A DNA stretch of 44,069 nucleotides. It comes from a virus. A program made the translations under genes and the position numbers. Below are positions 40,270 to 44,069 of the stretch, piece after piece (within the stretch, counting starts at the first letter, position 1; every line of letters starts with the position of its first letter). Under the pieces are notes generated by a model, which searched no databases, was not told the origin of the DNA, and worked only from the letters and a program-made list of their open reading frames with translations. The DNA lies in IMG/VR virus record IMGVR_UViG_3300032053_000155, positions 1-44,069 of that record; one strand, 5' to 3'.

Positions 40270-40662
40270 TCATGCAATCTTAACTGCACGCTCAATAGGC
40301 AACGTGCGCTGCAGCCTCGTCTTCGCATTGTGGCACGCATGACAGAACGACTGCAGATTCGATTCGTCGAGCAGTTCTCCTTGTGGTAGTGGGATGATAT
40401 GGTCGACAACGTCCGCAAACTTCTCCTTGCCTTGCTTGAGACACGATGCGCACAACGGGTGTGCTGCTATGTAGCTCGCCCGCACCTTTTGCCAGAGCGC
40501 GAGTCTGTGCGGGTCGCTAGTCGCACGCTCTGGGTTGTCGGCATTGTAGCGTCTGTCCTTCTGTGCTCGCACAATGGGCAAGCATTCGAGACAATATCCC
40601 TCTCTGCCGCGTACGAGTCGCGTCCTGCAACGCGAGCATGGTCGAGGGGCACCGAGTGGCAT
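40270..40662 (-). CDS. HNH homing-type endonuclease
   Basis: A 130-residue protein with two CxxC pairs at the N-terminus (CSRC, CLEC) and the HNH core CASC (71 to 74), VVDHIIPLPQGELLDESNLQ (85 to 104) and CHACHNAKT. This zinc-braced HNH is the type found next to terminase genes in many phages, where it assists DNA packaging or cos cleavage. The ribosome site is weak. A 10-bp palindrome GCGTTAACGC lies just upstream. Confidence 0.85.
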   Translation of the reverse strand: MPLGAPRPCSRCRTRLVRGREGYCLECLPIVRAQKDRRYNADNPERATSDPHRLALWQKVRASYIAAHPLCASCLKQGKEKFADVVDHIIPLPQGELLDESNLQSFCHACHNAKTRLQRTLPIERAVKIA

Positions 40663-40730
40663 ATAGCACTAAGGCCAGCGCGTTAACGCTGACCTCTGAC
40701 AGCACCGCACAAGTCAAGAGCAAGGTAGAG

Positions 40731-41441
40731 CTATCTTGCACAGTTGTCAAGCGGGGCATTGCTCCCATCCCCTAGGGGCTCGAAAAGCTCAGCGTTGAGC
40801 GCTAGCTCGCGTGCAGCAGTGCAGCAGACAGGATCTATGTCTATGCCTACTGCGTCGAGTCCGTATGCGTTCGCAATCCCAAGCACAGTCCCTCTCCCGC
40901 AGAATGGGTCGAGCACAATCTGAGTCTTCACTTTGCGCTTTATGTAGTCGAGTGCAATCTCGACAGCAGAGAACGTCATGCCGTTTGCATACAGTCTCGT
41001 CCCTGGCGCCAGCACGTCTACTGTCGCTTGTCCTGCTTTAAGCGTCTTGCTAAAGCAGAAGAGGTGAGAGAACGCAGGCCTGTAGAGAGACACAGTTCCC
41101 ACCGCTTGACGCAGCGCAATCTTATGGAAGACCTTCTTGTATCCCTCGGTGTAAAATTCAAGGGAGATGGTGTAGACCTTATCTAAGAGAACACCTGCCG
41201 TGCGTCTGTCTGTCTGATAGAAGATGCAGCAGCCATCATCTGCTGTCAGCAACGCAAGCAGTCGCGCTGCTCTTTCTAGCCAGCCAAAGTAAGTGAGCGC
41301 GTGAAGTTTGTATCGCGTTTGCTTGAGCACGACCTCATCCATGTCTGGTAGGCTCGTTATGATTGCGCGCCATTTTACGCCACATTTGATTTGCTCTGCC
41401 ATCCAGGGCAGACTGTTGGCGCAGATAACTTCGCGGTTCAT
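40731..41441 (-). CDS. SAM-dependent DNA methyltransferase with unusual motif IV
   Basis: A 236-residue protein. The start at 41441 (MNREVICANSLPWMAEQIKC) overlaps the previous stop (ATGA) and has GGAAGGGAGAAGATT upstream. Motif I LDPFCGRGTVLG (177 to 188) and the following GIDIDP are intact. Motif IV is read as TSLPD (29 to 33) instead of [DNS]PPY, so the catalytic site is altered. Motif IV precedes motif I, the order of beta-class enzymes. It is probably an N6-adenine or N4-cytosine methylase or a degenerate relative. Confidence 0.75.
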   Translation of the reverse strand: MNREVICANSLPWMAEQIKCGVKWRAIITSLPDMDEVVLKQTRYKLHALTYFGWLERAARLLALLTADDGCCIFYQTDRRTAGVLLDKVYTISLEFYTEGYKKVFHKIALRQAVGTVSLYRPAFSHLFCFSKTLKAGQATVDVLAPGTRLYANGMTFSAVEIALDYIKRKVKTQIVLDPFCGRGTVLGIANAYGLDAVGIDIDPVCCTAARELALNAELFEPLGDGSNAPLDNCAR

Positions 41442-41899
41442 AATCTTCTCCCTTCCGCCCATGCCTTGAAGCTCTCGTCTTGCATACACGCGCTCAGTTC
41501 ACACACGAGTAGCGTCCATTGCAGCTTGAAAAGTTCTTTGCTCCTGATGAGAGCCGCAAGGGTAGAACACGCCTTCGGGTTAAACATCGTGAGCTTCGCA
41601 AACATGAAGACGCGCGCATCGTGCTCACGCGCAAAGTCTAGAAGTTGCTTGCGCGTCAGTTCTCGTGGTAAGTTGAGCATCCAGTCTTCTGCTGCATTAA
41701 GCCAGAGAACTTGCTCGACAGAGGGACAGCGTGCGAGTTTCTGTGCAACAGTCAAGACCGCTCCTGAATCTGCGCTCGCTCCTGCACCTAGACCAAGGCG
41801 CCCTAGTTGACTTCGCGCAGAGGGAAGTGCTCGTGCGTACTTATGTAGAATTTTCCAGACAAACCCATCAGCAATCAAGACGACGTGCTTCTCGCTCAC
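41438..41899 (-). CDS. hypothetical protein between methyltransferases
   Basis: The start is GTG at 41899, because CAGGAGGTGCCT precedes it with correct spacing; an ATG at 41923 lies within an inverted-repeat arm and has no ribosome site. The 153-residue protein begins MSEKHVVLIADGFVWKILHK and has VEQVLWLNAAEDWMLNLPRE and ARVFMFAKLTMFNPKACSTL. It reads as an alpha/beta protein. It is coupled to the downstream methyltransferase, so it may work with it. No family is recognised. Confidence 0.65.
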   Translation of the reverse strand: MSEKHVVLIADGFVWKILHKYARALPSARSQLGRLGLGAGASADSGAVLTVAQKLARCPSVEQVLWLNAAEDWMLNLPRELTRKQLLDFAREHDARVFMFAKLTMFNPKACSTLAALIRSKELFKLQWTLLVCELSACMQDESFKAWAEGRRL

Positions 41900-42248
41900 A
41901 GGCACCTCCTGCTCTGCGCGCATATGTATAGGGGTTGGAATTTTGTACCTCGCTACTACGACGAAAAACTGCCGCGCACTTGCGCGTGATTGTTCTTTTA
42001 CATATCTGCATAAGTATAAGTCTCATGTTCTCAGGAGTTAGCTTTTTTTCATTGAGGTTAGCTCTCTCTGCATAGCAACTGCATAGAAACTGAGGACCTG
42101 TAACTCGTGTCATGTCTTTCTCTTCATAGTAGCATAGCATGATAGCAGCTTTTTCGTTGTACCTCGTGGGTACAAAATTCCAGCCCCTATACATAATGCT
42201 GCTATGCGCTCGACGTCTCTCGACCAGCGGAGTCTGACCCTCTTTCAT
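41868..42248 (-). CDS. hypothetical ORF spanning the inverted-repeat element
   Basis: A 126-codon frame starting at an ATGA overlap with the methyltransferase, with GAGGAAAAAAGC upstream. It runs through the whole inverted-repeat element and into the next gene. Some parts look protein-like (RYNEKAAIMLCYYEEKDMTR, NLNEKKLTPENMRLILMQIC). Several Cys pairs are present. It is either a real small protein whose gene carries the repeat, or an accidental open frame made by an inserted element. Confidence 0.4.
   Translation of the reverse strand: MKEGQTPLVERRRAHSSIMYRGWNFVPTRYNEKAAIMLCYYEEKDMTRVTGPQFLCSCYAERANLNEKKLTPENMRLILMQICKRTITRKCAAVFRRSSEVQNSNPYTYARRAGGACEREARRLDC
41923..42195. mobile_element. 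273-bp AT-richer element with 27-bp terminal inverted repeats
   Basis: The arms at 41923 to 41949 and 42169 to 42195 are inverted repeats of 27 bases with one mismatch (TATGTATAGGGG, then Y, then TGGAATTTTGTACC). Both outer ends are TA, as expected for a TA-target transposon or MITE. The inside is visibly richer in A and T than its neighbours and has extra short repeats such as TATGCAG and AGCTAAC. No transposase is encoded. Confidence 0.6.
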
Positions 42249-43273
42249 GCTTTTTTCCTCAGGATGAGAAAGTCTTCGACAGTTTCTCCTCCGTGCTCTA
42301 GCGGGCGTCCTATTCTGTAGTCATAGAGGTGCTGCATGATTATGTTCTTGTTATCACCCATTCCGAGCACGAACTTTATATGGTGGGTCAGGTCGTGCTT
42401 TGCGTTCCCGACGTTAATGACGAATGGGGCGTTGGGCTTGAGATGCGCGAGCGTGTTCTCTATGAGTGGGCGCAGAAATCCCTTGCGCCATTCTGGAAAA
42501 GTTGTGAATCGCCGAAATGACTGCGTCGGCTCGTCTGAATAGTTCTCTGTGTCGAAGTACGGGGGCGAAGTCAGCGCAACGTCGAAGAGCTTGTCCCCTA
42601 GCTCAACATCCTCGAAGGGTTCGCAAACGAGCTTCACGCGCTCGCTTACTTTCAGAAATTCCGCGAGCTTCTGCACGCCTGCTGCTGTCTTCGTCGCTGG
42701 GTCTACGCCCGTGTATGTCCCCTTGATTCCGGTTGCTGCCCAGCCTATCAGACGGCCTCCCCAACCATGACAGGGGTCGAGCACGTCATAAGGCTCTGAT
42801 TTGCAGAACTCTCGATAGATGTCGCGCGCGAAGCTGGGCTTGAATTCGTCTGCGCTCGTTAGACCGCCGAAGCCGTAACCGCACATGCTCGCCCACATAC
42901 CCGGGTGGAAGTCGCCCCCGTTTCTGTAGCGCGCGAAGTGCAGCGCCATGATGCGTCGCACTTTCGGCTTGCTCAATCCCTCCCACCAGCTTGCGGGCGA
43001 GCCCTTCGTTGTCGAGATACGATGCGGGTTAAAGAGCGCGCTTATCCAGTAGCCTTCGTTCCCACCCGCCCCCGCGCAGAGTGCGTTGAACTGCGCCATT
43101 GCCATTGCAGGGGTGATGCGCGCAGCGACCACGTCTTCGAGCGACGCAAAGTGCGGCCAGTGCTCGAGGATTGCTTTGACGACCTCCTCTTCTTTGAAGT
43201 AGTCTGTGCGTTTCTCTTTTGCTTTCGTTTCTTCGTCTGGCTCATCAAAGAGCGATAGCTGCTCAGTCGTCAT
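42245..43273 (-). CDS. SAM-dependent DNA methyltransferase
   Basis: A 342-residue protein with a strong ribosome site (GAGGAGGGAGC). Motif I is LDPCHGWGGR (165 to 174) and motif IV TSPPYF (235 to 240), so it should methylate the amino group of A or C. Residues 30 to 160 may hold the target-recognition domain. Near the N-terminus it has QLSLF (5 to 9), the consensus of bacterial beta-clamp-binding peptides, so it may be recruited to the host clamp. It has no cognate restriction enzyme here and probably protects phage DNA. Confidence 0.85.
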   Translation of the reverse strand: MTTEQLSLFDEPDEETKAKEKRTDYFKEEEVVKAILEHWPHFASLEDVVAARITPAMAMAQFNALCAGAGGNEGYWISALFNPHRISTTKGSPASWWEGLSKPKVRRIMALHFARYRNGGDFHPGMWASMCGYGFGGLTSADEFKPSFARDIYREFCKSEPYDVLDPCHGWGGRLIGWAATGIKGTYTGVDPATKTAAGVQKLAEFLKVSERVKLVCEPFEDVELGDKLFDVALTSPPYFDTENYSDEPTQSFRRFTTFPEWRKGFLRPLIENTLAHLKPNAPFVINVGNAKHDLTHHIKFVLGMGDNKNIIMQHLYDYRIGRPLEHGGETVEDFLILRKKA

Positions 43274-43518
43274 GCTCCCTCCTCAAAGAGCCCTAGCTGC
43301 TTGCCCGCGTGCTTCGAGATTCGCTTCTGCTTGGGAGGTTCCATGTACAGCAGCCGGTACTTGTCGACCGATTCTTCTAGTTCTTGTCTGCATGCGTGCG
43401 CGACTCGCTCTGCTTCGTCTATCGTATCGAAACTACCGAGGTACTTGCCGCCTGCGCGCGCGCAGAAACGCAAGCCGCTATGATAGACGCCGCGCGGGAG
43501 TTTCGCTCGCTCGGGCAT
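43270..43518 (-). CDS. AP2-like DNA-binding protein with C-terminal clamp-like motif
   Basis: An 82-residue protein. The start at 43518 (MPERAKLPRGVYHSGLRFCA) overlaps the previous stop (TAATG) and has GAGGAGG upstream. Residues 9 to 45 (RGVYHSGLRF, YLGSFDTIDEAERVA) have the AP2 signature of three strands and a helix, common in phage HNH-associated and regulatory proteins. Residues 74 to 78 are QLGLF, similar to sliding-clamp-binding motifs. It is coupled to the methyltransferase by an ATGA overlap. Confidence 0.7.
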   Translation of the reverse strand: MPERAKLPRGVYHSGLRFCARAGGKYLGSFDTIDEAERVAHACRQELEESVDKYRLLYMEPPKQKRISKHAGKQLGLFEEGA

Positions 43519-43799
43519 TAGTCCTCCTCGTCTGTTCCAAAGCGTGGGTAGAACCTCTCGACCTTTTTTGTGCATGGCTCATCTCGCTCGCGCGGTTCTG
43601 GCCACGGAGGAACGTACGAGGATAGCGGACGCGGCGGCGGCTTCTCTCTCGGCCAGCGTCGAAGCTGCGGGTCGAATTGTTTCATGCTCAGCATGTAGCG
43701 TAACCAGAGCACGCCTGCGACCAACAGTATTAGCAGGCATGACGTGCAGAGAACAAGAACATAGACAACAATGACCTTTAATGTTGGGTCGTCGAACAT
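43518..43799 (-). CDS. single-pass membrane protein with Pro-rich tail
   Basis: A 93-residue protein, MFDDPTLKVIVVYVLVLCTS. Residues about 8 to 34 are one membrane helix (VIVVYVLVLCTSCLLILLVA). A Pro- and Arg-rich tail follows (REKPPPRPLSSYVPPWPEPR). It overlaps the start of the AP2-like gene. Its topology suggests a membrane-anchored factor; the function is unknown. Confidence 0.65.
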   Translation of the reverse strand: MFDDPTLKVIVVYVLVLCTSCLLILLVAGVLWLRYMLSMKQFDPQLRRWPREKPPPRPLSSYVPPWPEPRERDEPCTKKVERFYPRFGTDEED

Positions 43800-44069
43800 T
43801 AGCGCTCCTCCTTCTCCTTCACGGCAGCACGAGCAGCCACGCTCACGCTTCGGCTCACACTTCTAGGCATTCCTAGCCGCCCTGCGTAACTGAGATTAAT
43901 CTCGCACCAGAGCAGCGCCTTGCGATAACGATGCTCTGCCTTCCTTGCCTCATCCCGCTCTCGGCGTGCGTCGAGGAGATCACGCCGGAGTTGCACGTTC
44001 TCTCCGCAAATCGTTTCCATGCGGGCAAAAGCATCCGGCCCAAGTGCCCATCGGAAGAATCGAGCCAGG
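43799..44069 (-). CDS. partial coiled-coil protein, 5' end outside window
   Basis: The frame is open to the right edge, so the first residues are missing. A start at 44020 (METICG) is possible but has no ribosome site, and the codons before it read as protein (LARFFRWALGPDAFAR). The visible part is charged and helical (VQLRRDLLDARRERDEARKA). It shares a 19-base exact match (43964 to 43982) with the gene at the left edge (70 to 88). Function unknown. Confidence 0.55.
   Translation of the reverse strand, partial: LARFFRWALGPDAFARMETICGENVQLRRDLLDARRERDEARKAEHRYRKALLWCEINLSYAGRLGMPRSVSRSVSVAARAAVKEKEER

Noticed and set aside
40679-40688. GCGTTAACGC palindrome as an operator or cos site
   Set aside because: Only 10 bp, and no second copy or promoter supports a function.

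Overview
The window is most of a tailed, double-stranded DNA bacteriophage genome of the siphovirus type. It carries an HK97-like head module, a long tape measure protein, a tail tube and hub, and a lysis cassette. All genes I can support lie on the minus strand, so the phage map reads from high to low coordinates. Genes are tightly packed, with many ATGA, GTGA and TAATG junctions and strong GGAGG-type ribosome sites. I see no integrase, no lysogeny repressor pair, no tRNA, no CRISPR array and no DNA polymerase of its own. The host cannot be named from the sequence. Threonine-proline repeat linkers in two exported proteins are the only weak clue.

Right end to 40.2 kb (read leftwards): a partial gene at the edge, a small membrane protein, an AP2-like DNA-binding protein, two DNA methyltransferases separated by two unknown ORFs, and an HNH endonuclease. 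An AT-richer 273-bp segment bounded by 27-bp inverted repeats lies between the methyltransferases. The AP2-like protein and the first methyltransferase carry QLGLF and QLSLF motifs that look like sliding-clamp-binding peptides.

40.1 to 30.1 kb: P27-like terminase small subunit, terminase large subunit, a tiny membrane protein, portal, four structural or accessory genes (one with 63-bp tandem repeats), prohead protease, major capsid protein, and two more structural proteins, with GC-rich hairpins between them. 30.1 to 18.5 kb: head-tail connector, gp10-like protein, tail terminator-like protein, tail tube, a tail chaperone pair (G/GT) with a likely -1 frameshift and zinc-ribbon motifs, tape measure, and three tail tip or hub proteins. 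Two of the hub proteins seem to carry inserted adhesin-like domains. 18.5 to 15.0 kb: lysis genes (membrane/coiled-coil protein, M15-like endolysin, two small membrane proteins, overlapping spanins) around a large exported Thr-Pro-rich protein, closed by a strong intrinsic terminator.

14.8 kb to the left edge is an early or replication region. A sigma70-like promoter with a palindromic operator at 14.8 kb drives small Cys-rich proteins, a SprT-like metalloprotein, a DUF932-like protein, a winged-helix protein and an SF2/SNF2-like helicase. A second promoter at 8.5 kb, next to iteron-like repeats, drives a ribbon-helix-helix protein, a primase-polymerase, a UvrD-like helicase and a VRR-NUC nuclease. 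Small membrane and exported proteins follow to the left edge. Replication probably uses the phage primase and helicases with the host polymerase and clamp.
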